The position numbers were made by a program, and so were the translations under genes. Shown here one piece after another: positions 11,103 through 19,668 of a DNA stretch of 64,000 nt. Every line of letters starts with the position of its first letter. The first letter of the stretch is position 1. The notes beneath the pieces were generated by a model, which was given only the letters and a program-made list of their open reading frames with translations, did no database searches and was not told the DNA's origin. The stretch covers positions 2,832,501 through 2,896,500 of the forward strand of contig OX637795.1 in assembly GCA_951802425.1 (NCBI GenBank), read 5' to 3'. Source of the DNA: Clavaria fumosa. Its lineage: Eukaryota > Basidiomycota > Agaricomycetes > Agaricales > Clavariaceae.

Positions 11103-11393
11103 TATCAGACTGGGTCTCACACAACTTAAGCGTAAGGTCATGATGACAATACTAAGATAAGGGGAAAAGAGTACAAAAAAGGAAAAGCGAAAGTACTTAT
11201 AGCGAACGCTTCGGCACTTGCCGGCGTTCCCACGCTCGGACCCTCGGATCACGTGATGCGCCCAGGCCCCAGGTCATGTGATCTTACATGATTACATAAT
11301 CCGACCCCGCCACAGGTCATGTGACCTTCCAACAACCCTCCCCAGTTTCTCCACAACTGCACTTTGGGATGGCTTACATAAGCGATCCTAACA
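11103..11393 (-). repeat. gypsy-1 5' LTR (291 bp)
   Basis: Same 291-bp unit as 185-475, with a few base differences (for example GACGACAA against GATGACAA). Followed by the AAATG duplication at 11394-11398. Confidence 0.9.
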
Positions 11394-11398
11394 AAATG

Positions 11399-12424
11399 TC
11401 CCCCCTAAGCCTTTGGACTCGAATGTCAAGGTGAGATCAAATATGAATAAAGCGGCTACTGGTGTGCGGGCCCTCAAGCGCCGAGGTGCAGTCACAGATC
11501 TCCTGCAATCTCTCCCAAAAAAACAACGAGGTCGTGTTGTCAGCGCAGCGAACTACTCACCAGAAGATGTCGATGCGCTCCTCAATATTCTTGAGGAGCA
11601 GCTTCCGCTTGGTGGTAAGGGGTGGCTTGTTGTAGCCGACAGCTTCTTCAAGTGGGCTGAGGAAAATGGGCAGCCATTTCGTAGTGCGAAGTCTCTTGAG
11701 CTCAAGTTCAAACAGGTGTGTCGTGTCATCTATACATGTATTGTGCCTTATGACCTACTCATCACAGCTTGTCTGGACTGAAAAACCTACTGGCTGTGCA
11801 GATTGCCCGCCTGAGATTGATCGTGCTCACACTATCGAGGCGGCAATGAATGAGAAAGCAGGAACAAGAGATCTTGATGATGAAGACATCGTAGATACCG
11901 AAGCCCTTGATACAAGTGATGATGAAAATCTGCCCCCTACCCCTTTCCCCATCCCGCTTCCCCCAAAGGGTGGCAAAGCCAAGACTGAGGCAGGTGACAA
12001 CACTGGTCCTGTCATGCGCCGTGCGGCTTCTGCTCAGATGCGTGCTCAGCCCAAGAATGATGCCCATAGCCTTTTGAAGACCCTTTCAAATGCCCTTGAC
12101 CCAAATGCCCAGCTTGTGCGTACACAGGAACGTACAACTCACTCATTCCAAATGGCACAGGTTCTCACACTATCGAACCAACTTCATGATGCGCAAGCAA
12201 TTATCGAGACCCTCCGTGGTCAACTCTCTGTATGTGAGCGTGAACGGAATACTGCCGAGCGCCGTGCTGACCGTTCAGAGATGTTGGCACTTCTGAAGGA
12301 CACACAAATTCCCATCGAATGTCCTCTTCCGAGGCTAGTCAAACACACCGCCATTCCTCTTGACTCACCAGCTTCGTCCCCTCCATTGAGCAAGGCCTCC
12401 TCCCCCACCCCCTCCTCTGATTAG
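11399..12424 (+). pseudogene. Myb/SANT-like protein gene of a Harbinger transposon, 3' part
   Basis: Continues the frame interrupted at 184. Exon to 11715, intron 11716-11767 (52 bp, GTGTGT...ACAG), exon 11768-12424; the splice restores FKQ-LVWTEKPTG. The Myb-like domain is visible as NYSPEDVDALLNILEEQLP ... WLVVADSFFKW ... SAKSLELKFKQ, followed by the PTGCADCPPEI segment common in fungal Harbinger partners. An acidic stretch, a proline-rich stretch and a predicted coiled coil (QLHDAQAIIETLRGQLS) follow. In PIF/Harbinger elements this partner binds transposon ends and brings the nuclease to DNA. It converges with the DDE gene at 12607. This part is open; the gene is broken only by gypsy-1. 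Confidence 0.75.
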
Positions 12425-12606
12425 TTTCACTGCTGTCGCCATTTAGTATATGTATGCACTATCATTTGACCTCTGCTCTCGCTCCTCTATTAGTACATAT
12501 ATGACCCCTATGGAAACCCACAGACACTTTTGAAACTTCATTGCTCAGCGTACTCTTTGTTACCTTAAAAACTTGAACATGAAAACATTAATATTACAGC
12601 TTGAAA
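12425..12606. other. Intergenic space between two convergent Harbinger genes
   Basis: 182 bp of A/T-richer sequence between the stop of the Myb-like gene and the stop of the nuclease gene. It presumably holds both polyadenylation regions; I cannot point to a specific signal. Confidence 0.5.
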
Positions 12607-13941
12607 CTAAGTACTCGAAACAAGATGAAAATGATGAACATGATCATTTCTGCGCTGATCAGAAAACAGCATATCCCCAAATGAGCTCCACAACTCCTCT
12701 TCCTCATTCTTCCAAATTGGCATGTAAACGGTGTGAATTTGATTGAGGCCAACGCAGTGTGTTCGAAGATTGCAGAGCTGCACACAGTTCTCCAAGATGT
12801 CTGCACGACGATTTGTATAGTTTATTGCAAGGGGAACCCGAAGCCTTCCAAAGACACGCTGCAGCATGCGGTTTCCCCACTCGGCCGTTTGGCGAAAAGA
12901 AAGGAGTTGACGGTCAAATGCAAGGGCATTAGCCCAAACAATTGGGTCCACAGGGAGTTGAGTCCCTTCCTTCATCGCAGCTCGGATTCGCCCTTGGATT
13001 TGATCTGTGCCCCGAGGGAAAGCTGTGTCGGTGACAAGATAAAATCCTTCAGGCGTACATGCACGCAGTTTGTGATAGATTGGTTGGGCAACACGGGAAT
13101 CATGCCAACTTCCAGGTGCATTGAGCCGGCACCCAATGATGGTACCTGCAGGCTGTGAGTCGCACATGCAAGTACATGCAGCCTTGGCTTACCTGAGGAT
13201 GAAAAGACTAAAACTGAGCTTACGAAGTGGGCATGCAGCCACCCATTATATGTTGCATTCTCAATTTCCTGCTCCGCTGACTCTTGGACTGGCAGGTTCA
13301 AGCCATCCATCATTCCAAATGCGCCTACAAGCAGCGGGTGACGAAGGGTGGTGAGCGCACTCAGTTCTTGAAATTCGTCATCCTTGGGCCAACTGATTTG
13401 GGCACCCTCAAGACCTCGGAGTGTCTTGAGAAGTATCTCAAGCGAAAACTGGATATAGCGGGTGACAGTCGATATGAGGGCGAAGATTTGCATTAGACTG
13501 ACATCTTGCATTGTTGAGTTGAGAAAATGGAGGACAAGGCCTAGCGAACCAGCTGCATCAAGAGAACGGCGGTGGAGGCAGGGAGCACTTGCGAGGGGAA
13601 CATTGCTTTGCGGAATACAAACATTATTCCAGGTGGTTTCAAAGCCACTTTCAAGGATAAATTGAAATGTTGAGACATCAATGCCCATCGTTGTAATGTA
13701 TGCGCGGTCGCAACGGCTCTGATATAAGTATTGCCATGATGTTTCACACCGAGGGTTGGGAGGAAGCTCGGGGCGGGTGAGGTAGTGTCGGCTGCGGCTT
13801 CGTCGCTCTGCATGGACAGAGTGGGCTTCCAATCGACCCAGGGCCAGGGATGTATGTATACACCATGGTTTGATACTCATCCTCATCTTCGTCAGCATCC
13901 AGATTGGCCGGGGCCAACAGAGCAAAGATGCTCCCGTCCAT
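12607..13941 (-). CDS. PIF/Harbinger DDE_4 transposase (nuclease)
   Basis: A DDE-type nuclease that would cut and paste the transposon. The conserved N-terminal part is RHYLTRPELPPNPR and DRAYITTMGIDVSTF. The triad is D in FGMMDGLNLPV (about 13302), D in LVTDTAFPRG (about 13030) and E in FRQTAEWGNRML (about 12885); LNAPGSWHDSRVA lies between the first two. An intron at 13146-13192 (47 bp, GTAAGC...TGCAG on the minus strand) joins FSSS to GTIIGCRLN. The first exon is uncertain: an acidic start at 13941 (MDGSIFALLAPAN) needs a further small intron near 13800-13860. No stop interrupts the conserved part, so it could be functional, but its Myb partner is split by gypsy-1. Confidence 0.8.
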
Positions 13942-14003
13942 AGTGCATGATGGTGAGCTGGCGCAAGCAGTGCCACCAATCGAAAAAATATTATTCCAGA
14001 CAA

Positions 14004-14090
14004 TTCTCTGTTCTATGGTTTAGTATTCTAAACACAAATCTTTTTCACACTCCAGTGTCACACATCTAGGATATAATTGGGATACTAAAT
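14004..14090. other. Right flank of the Harbinger genes
   Basis: A/T-rich stretch in which the right terminal inverted repeat should lie. I cannot fix it, because the matching left end is at or before the window start. Confidence 0.3.
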
Positions 14091-14411
14091 GCCTATGGAA
14101 AGGCATCCAGTATCAAAGACGCAATGGTCAATATAACACAACCAGAGAACATGACCGACCTCCTGCATGCGGCATTGCAATTTGAGGAAAGGATCCTCAC
14201 ACGCATGAGAGAGAGGTGGCCTGATATGCAGGCCAATCGGACGACAGATCCGAGCAGTACGAATGAATCCAGAAGAATGCATCAGACACAGTACAAATGA
14301 ATCCAGAAGAATGCATCAGACACTTCAAAGAAGGACGATGCTTTTAAAGACATGCCATGAAACTGGCCACTTAGCCAAGAATTGCCCCAAGAAACAGACT
14401 GCGAATCATGT
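14091..14411 (+). pseudogene. gypsy-2 gag C-terminal remnant with damaged zinc knuckle
   Basis: A gag-like helix (DLLHAALQFEERILTRMRERW) is followed by CHETGHLAKNCPKK, the second half of a CCHC knuckle; the first cysteine is displaced by a small frameshift near 14340. A 30-bp segment (ACAAATGAATCCAGAAGAAT and following bases) is partly duplicated around 14260-14315. It lies directly upstream of the protease. Confidence 0.55.
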
Positions 14412-14486
14412 TAAGTAAGAAAAGTGACCACATAGGGAATTGAACCCAGGACCTCCCAGATTCATGATGGGTGCTCTTAACCACTG
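14412..14486 (-). mobile_element. SINE fragment: tRNA-like part only
   Basis: Reverse complement of 16696-16770 with about three differences. It includes the B-box-like GGTTCAATTCC but stops inside the A-box-like region (CAGTGG). Possible short duplication AATCA on both sides. A second SINE copy within the same Gypsy relic suggests a repeat family rather than a single tRNA gene. Confidence 0.6.
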
Positions 14487-15365
14487 CTAATCAACATCAA
14501 CCTCACCAGGAACAAAGGAGGAAAGGTCAAATACTCAACCAGAATAAAGGTCACGATTGCAGGGAAAGAAAGCTGGGAGACATTCCTGGTGGCAGACATA
14601 GGGGAAGATGACATAATCCTAGGAATGGAATGGCTTCGGAGACACAACCCAAAGACTGACTGGCGCGAACGAACCATCGCCATCCCAGAGGCTAGGGAGC
14701 CACTACGAATTGCGGCCGGATCAACCTGGTCCCAATGAATCGCAGAAGAAAGAGAGAAAGCACGACCCAAGGAGACGGAAGTACCGCTGGAGTTTCGAGA
14801 CTTCGGGAAGGTATTCTCTGTTGAGGAATCGGAACGAATGCCCACGAGAAAACCTTGGGATCATGCCATTAACCTCCTGCCAGGAACAACCTTACCCAGG
14901 TCCAGACATTACCCATTAGGACCAAAAGAGGAAACAGCATTAAACAAATACATCGATGAGAACCTTAAGAAAGGATACATCCAGGAGTCAAAGTCTGAAG
15001 TGGCCACGCCCGTGTTCTACATCAAAAAGAAGAGCGGAGACCTGCGACTAGTGGTCAACTATCAGAAACTGAATGAAGTAACTGTGAAAGACCGCTACCT
15101 GGTACCGCTGACACAAGAACAACTAGACTGCCTCACCTTCGCGAGATGGTTTACTGCTCTGGACTTATGATGGGGGTACAACAACATATGGATCAAAGAA
15201 GGGGATGAGTACAAGGCCGCGTTCACCACGAAACGAGGACTATACAAACCAAAAGTAATGGGGTTCGGACTGTGCAATGCACCAGCAACCTTCCAGAGAA
15301 TGATGAATGCACTATTGTGGGACCTCCTCAACTACGGAGTCGTAGTATACCTGGACAACATCCTC
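14487..15365 (+). pseudogene. gypsy-2 protease and N-terminal RT
   Basis: Protease-like segment with DDIILGMEWLRRHNPK, then RT with ATPVFYIKKKSGDLRLVVNY and FGLCNAPATFQRMMN. TGA codons at 14736 (SQ-stop-IAEE) and 15168 (ALDL-stop-WGYNN) sit where arginine is usual. The RT active-site motif reads VVYLDNIL instead of YLDDIL: the second aspartate is changed to asparagine by a G to A change in a CpG. The segment is cut at 15365 by a solo LTR. Confidence 0.85.
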
Positions 15366-15684
15366 TGTTAATAGAATCTGGTTGTCGGTGTGCTGATCGG
15401 TGAGGATCCTATCGAAGGACGACGACGGTCACGATGAGCGAAGTCGTGTCGGTAGCGGTAGTGGTAGTCTGGGGCACAAAACTGGATAACCAGATGGGTA
15501 TCTACTACATCTGGTGAGCTACTTATATACTACTGTGGTCATGTGATAGCTAATAATAACTACCAATGGCGTTAGTACCTCAAAGTAATCACATGACTGT
15601 ATTACTAAGGGGCCCGGACTGATGACTAAAGAGAATTGACTAAACGCTTATCTGATCGATGGGTGAGATAACCCAATTCCAACA
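15366..15684 (-). repeat. Solo LTR of the TRG family (319 bp)
   Basis: Complete LTR, TGTTGGAATTGGG to ATTCTATTAACA in minus orientation, flanked by TCCTC on both sides (15361-15365 and 15685-15689). It interrupts gypsy-2 RT directly after the YLDN motif. A solo LTR arises by recombination between the two LTRs of a full element. Confidence 0.92.
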
Positions 15685-15689
15685 TCCTC

Positions 15690-15757
15690 ATCTCCACCCA
15701 GGATCAAGAGGAGCACATCCAACTAGTACGAGAGGTACTAAGAAGACTAGAAGAGAA
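15690..15757 (+). pseudogene. gypsy-2 RT piece between two LTRs
   Basis: Reads QDQEEHIQLVREVLRRLEEN, the RT segment that follows the YLDD motif. Cut on both sides by LTR insertions. Confidence 0.75.
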
Positions 15758-16074
15758 TGTTAAAGAAACTGGTTATCGGTATGCTGATCGGTGAGGATCC
15801 TATTGAGAGACGACATCGGCAACGATGAGGAGCGAGGTCGAGTCGGTAGTGGCAGTGGTAGACTGGGGCACAATACTGGATAACCAGATGACTATCTACT
15901 ACATCTGGTCAACTACTTATATACTACTTCGTCATGTGATAGCTAATTATAGCTACCAATGGCATAAGTACCTCTACATAATCACATGACATTTATTACT
16001 AAGGAGGCCCGGTGCATGACTAAAGAGAATTTGATAAGCGCTTATCTTATCAATGGTTGAGATCCCATTCCAAC
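15758..16074 (-). repeat. Old, diverged TRG-like solo LTR
   Basis: About 317 bp, clearly related over its whole length to the 319-bp TRG LTR but with many substitutions and small gaps. No target duplication is visible, and part of the gypsy-2 RT (the segment expected before QPKTVKALQAFLGF) is missing, so the insertion was followed by a deletion or is simply old. It shows that the TRG family has been active over a long period. Confidence 0.8.
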
Positions 16075-16556
16075 CAAAAACAGTCAAAGCCCTACAAGCA
16101 TTCTTAGGGTTTGCCAACTTCTACCGAAGATTCATAGATCGATACTCAGAAATTGTGACCCCCATGACCAAACTGACACGGAAAGGGCAACAATATGAAT
16201 GGAAAGAAGAACAACGAACGGCAATGCAGCAGCTTAAGGGAGAATTCAAGAAAGCTCTGGTGCTGGCATTCCCAAACCTGGAAGAGCCATTCATCATCGA
16301 GTGTGATGCCTCTGACTATGCCACAGGAGCCATCCTCTCTCAGAGAGGGGCAAATGGGAGGATTAGACCAGTAGCCTTCTGGTCAGCAGCAATGAAACCA
16401 GCTGAACAAAATTACCAGGTGTTTGACAAGGAACTCCTAGCAATTATACAAGCACTCAAGGCCTGGCGACACTACCTAGAAGGGGCGAAGCATCAGGTTG
16501 TGGTATACTCCAATCACCAGAATCTCCTGTACTTCAACCAAGCCCAGACAGTAACT
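16075..16556 (+). pseudogene. gypsy-2 RT end and RNase H
   Basis: QPKTVKALQAFLGFANFYRR, then EPFIIECDASDYATGAILS and QNYQVFDKELLAIIQALKAW, typical of Ty3/Gypsy RNase H. It is open up to the SINE inserted at 16557. Confidence 0.85.
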
Positions 16557-16770
16557 GTTAGGTTGTAATGTGTCAACCAACAGTTCAGGGTGCCCCTCAA
16601 TTGGGTGGGTTGGGCTTAGGAGGAGGAGGCACCAGTTCACTGAACTTGGGTACTTAACCAACACCCAACTTCCTATTGGATCAGACCATATAGCTCAGTG
16701 GTTAAGAGCACCCATCATGAATCTGGGAGGTCCTGGGTTCAATTCCCTGTGTGGTCACTTTTCTTACTTA
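16557..16770 (+). mobile_element. SINE-like element with tRNA-like 3' part (214 bp)
   Basis: Flanked by a perfect 9-bp duplication ACAGTAACT (16548-16556 and 16771-16779). Removing it restores the RNase H reading frame (TVTRRQA). Bases 16684-16757 fold like a tRNA; about 127 bp of unrelated sequence precede them and only 13 bp follow. In most tRNA-derived SINEs the tRNA part is at the 5' end, so either the layout is unusual or the element is a composite. No poly-A tail is seen. Confidence 0.75.
16684..16757 (+). tRNA. tRNA-like region inside the SINE (pseudo-tRNA)
   Basis: Acceptor arms GACCATA and TGTGGTC pair over 7 bp. The D-arm is GCTC/GAGC and an A-box-like TAGCTCAGTGG is present. The T-arm with GGGTTCAATTCCC gives the B box. 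The anticodon stem has four good pairs (CCCA/TGGG) but the loop lacks a T at position 33, so I do not assign an anticodon. It is best read as the RNA polymerase III promoter part of a SINE, not as a working tRNA. Confidence 0.6.
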
Positions 16771-16779
16771 ACAGTAACT

Positions 16780-18335
16780 AGGAGACAGGCATGATGGGCC
16801 CAGTTCCTCACCTGATTTGACATCAAAATACAACATCGACCAGGGTGACTGGCTGGGAAACCGGACAGGCTCTCACGACGAGAGGACCACAATCCGATGG
16901 AGGTGGATAACCAGCAAGTCAGGGTGCTACGACTGGGAGCTGGACGAATGCAAATGGACATGAAGAGCCCATTTACAGACAGGATCAGAGGGATAGAAGA
17001 GAAGGATGCAAAAAGTCAGAAAATCAAACAAGACATAGGGGGGAATCTCGAGACTGGAAATTCGAACAAGGAGTACTGTGGAACAGAGGGAGACTTTACA
17101 TCCCAGAAGACAAAGAGTTACGAAAGGAAATATTATGGCTGCACCACAATACACTTGAGACAGGACACCCAGGGAATCATCGAATGCAAGAACTAGTGAC
17201 GCGAACCTATTGGTGGCCCAGGATGTTCCAGGACATCAAGGAGTATACGCGACAGTGCGACGTTTGCCAACGGAAGAAGATCAGACCGCAGAAACCCACA
17301 GGACAGCTACAACCACTAGGAATACCAGAAGGACCGTGGAGGACAGTGTCCAACGACTTCATTACCAAACTACCAGAATCACGAGGGAACACTGCGATAT
17401 GGGTAGTTGTTGACCTATTCTCCAAGGAAGCCCACTTCATCCCATTACCTAAGATCCCAACAGCAGAAGAGACAGTTGACCTCTACCTGAACCACATCTG
17501 GAAGCTGCATGGTGTTCCAGAGGCGATGGTTTCACACAGAGGGACTCAATTCACGTCTCATTTGATGCAAGGAATCTTTAGGAAGTTGAGGACAGAGGGG
17601 GCCTACTCGACTGTGTACCACCCACAGACTGATGGGCAGACGGAAAGGGCCAATCAAGAACTGAAACAGTATCTCCAACTGTTCTGTGAATATTGGCAAG
17701 AGGACTGGGCAGACTATGTCTTGATGGCCGAGTTCGTGCACAACAACTCAATGAATGTGTCTACCAAGATGTCACCATTCTTCGCCACATGAGGATATCA
17801 CCCATGCCTAACCTTCACCAAGAAAGATGTGGCAACCCCACATGCTGAGGAGATTGCTGATAACCTCAGTCAAGTGCAGCAGGAACTTAAAGCAGCATTG
17901 ACAATGAGCAAAGAACAGATGAAACGCAATTATGATCGGGGACACAGGCCAGCCCCAGAATACCACAAAGGAGACATGGTTATGCTGGATGCAAGGAACT
18001 TAGAAACAACAGCGCCCAGCAAAACTCTAGCAGACAAATGGCTAGGACCATATGAGATAGAGGAGAAGATCAACGATGTGGTGTACTGGCTGAAGCTACC
18101 ACCAACCATAAAAGTCCACTCAACTTTCCATGTGGCTCTACTCACACAGTACCAAGGGGACAACAAGAATGCACAACCTCTGCCAGTGGAAGTAGAGGGC
18201 GAAGAAGAGTATGGAGTAGAGAAGATCCTAGATGGATGACTTTGGCAGAACCAGAAGCAATATCTCGTGAAGTGGGAAGGATACCCAGAGTCGGACAACA
18301 CCTGGGAGCCACCTGGGAACCTCACACATGCCAAA
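16780..18335 (+). pseudogene. gypsy-2 RNase H end, integrase and chromodomain
   Basis: The RNase H tail (WAQFLT, FDIKIQHRPG) has TGA at 16792 and 16813 at two arginine positions. The integrase zinc region (RTYWWPRMFQDI ... CDVCQRKK) and the core follow: D in VSNDFITKLP, D replaced by H in VSHRGTQFTS, E in RANQELKQY. TGA at 17790 and 18237 interrupt FFAT-GYHP and ILDG-LWQNQ. The chromodomain reads [20 protein letters not shown]. The second catalytic aspartate (SDRGTQF in most relatives) is histidine here, again a G to A type change. No product is expected. Confidence 0.87.
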
Positions 18336-18500
18336 GGTGAACTACTGATATACTACTTTGGTCATGTGATAGCTAATAATAACTACCAATGGCGTTAGTA
18401 CCTCTAAATAATCACATGACAGTATTACTAAGGGGCCTGGTCTGATTACTAAAGTGAATGACAACATATCTTATCAATGGGCGAGATTACCAATTCCAGC
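18336..18500 (-). repeat. Truncated TRG-like LTR
   Basis: About 165 bp matching the terminus-proximal half of the TRG LTR in minus orientation (through ATGTGATAGCTAATAATAAC to ACCAATTCCAGC). The other half is missing at the junction with gypsy-2. Copia-1b is inserted directly at its end. Confidence 0.8.
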
Positions 18501-18505
18501 AGTAC

Positions 18506-18811
18506 TGTTGAATGTGATAGCCCATCCTTCCTTCACATTAGTTTCACCTTCCTAAGTTGTATAGTTGCCCAGGGCTCTTTCCTTTCACCCTGAGGCATTA
18601 TGTAACTGTTGTTGCTTATGTAAGCATAGATACTTCGCCACAGAGTCCAGTTTCAGTCCCTCAGTGACTTGTACTGGACTCTAGGTGAGTGTCCCCTCAT
18701 GTACTTCATTTACCTATGTACTTTTACTAATTTAGTGACTTGTACTGGACTCTAGTCATCCAGTGAGGCTCTAGGAGCCCTGTACACTCATCTACATAGG
18801 TCTCCTTGACA
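18506..18811 (+). repeat. Copia-1b 5' LTR
   Basis: 306 bp; I see no difference from the Copia-1a LTRs. The leader that follows (18812-19668) has the same ~163-bp periodic structure with a few substitutions. Confidence 0.95.
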
Positions 18812-19668
18812 GATTATGAGACTCGGCCTCTGAGCGCAAAAGTCGACTATATCTCGAGAACTACTGCTCTGATTGCCTCGCCGTTTCGACCAACGGATTC
18901 TACGCCTTCCATTACCCCGGAATACGGAGTTTTACGTCGTTAGCTGCTCGGACTGGCTCGCAGTGCACCTGTCTCCACCTGAGACATTGTTCTCCTATTT
19001 CTCCAACATCTCATATCTTGGGATCCTGATTACGGATTCACTCCAAACTCTGTCAGACGCCTTGCGCCTACTGCATCCATCGTCGTACCAAGTTTCACAC
19101 CGATCCGACCATCCGTTCCCGAGATTTGGCACTGTGCCCATTTCGCCTCCCAGACCATATCCCAGAATTGCGAATATCTCAGTAACCACTGCTAGGATTC
19201 CCTTGATTCTTTGTGGACCCAGCCTACCATATTGTTTCTACCAGCACGCGGGGTTTCGCACTATTCGCATCAGTTGTTCGTCCACAATCGTCGTTTCCCA
19301 TTTTGCCTCACAGACGCCCTCCTGTGACAAAATTCATCGTATCTCAACAACGTCTTATCGTACCCATTTGCCATTTCGGGTGCCCATACTACACATCGAC
19401 GCCCATCAGCTCCCCAAGTTCGCAGTAAATCGCATCAGTCGTTCCCTCGCAATCGCCAATTTCATCATTGCCATTCAACTCCACCCATTTCGAATTTTCG
19501 TCATATCTCACTCAGGACCATAGCTATCACCAAGCCCTTTGGCCCATCGATAGAGGCCCTATAGCCCCACCAGCCCACGGAGTTCGCGCAAAATCGCACT
19601 ATCCCTTCCCTCGCCATCGCGATTTTTGTCACCCCCCTATTTCGCATTTTTAGTCCTTTGTTGGAGAG

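Larger units (their letters stand above)
185..11393 (-). mobile_element. gypsy-1: Ty3/Gypsy retrotransposon, full length, disabled
   Basis: Two 291-bp LTRs (185-475 and 11103-11393) bound the element and the 5-bp target duplication AAATG flanks it (180-184 and 11394-11398). Order on the minus strand is 5' LTR, leader, gag, zinc knuckle, protease, RT, RNase H, integrase, chromodomain, polypurine tract, 3' LTR, which is the Ty3/Gypsy order with a chromodomain (chromovirus type). It is broken by three in-frame TGA codons (10130, 9869, 8765), a frameshift near 1590-1600, and the insertion of Copia-1a between RNase H and integrase. It sits inside the Myb-like gene of a Harbinger transposon. A second copy of the family starts at 62377. 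Confidence 0.92.
14091..18335 (+). mobile_element. gypsy-2: decayed chromodomain Ty3/Gypsy relic
   Basis: Pieces of gag, protease, RT, RNase H, integrase and chromodomain follow in Ty3/Gypsy order, but no LTR pair of its own is recognisable and both ends are truncated. It is interrupted by a SINE fragment (14412-14486), a solo TRG LTR (15366-15684), an older related LTR (15758-16074) and a SINE (16557-16770). Six in-frame TGA codons (14736, 15168, 16792, 16813, 17790, 18237) replace expected sense codons, mostly arginine. It is older than the other elements here. Confidence 0.85.

Noticed and set aside
16684..16757. Functional tRNA gene
   Set aside because: The anticodon loop lacks T33, the stem has a mismatch, and the sequence is inside a mobile insertion with a second truncated copy nearby.
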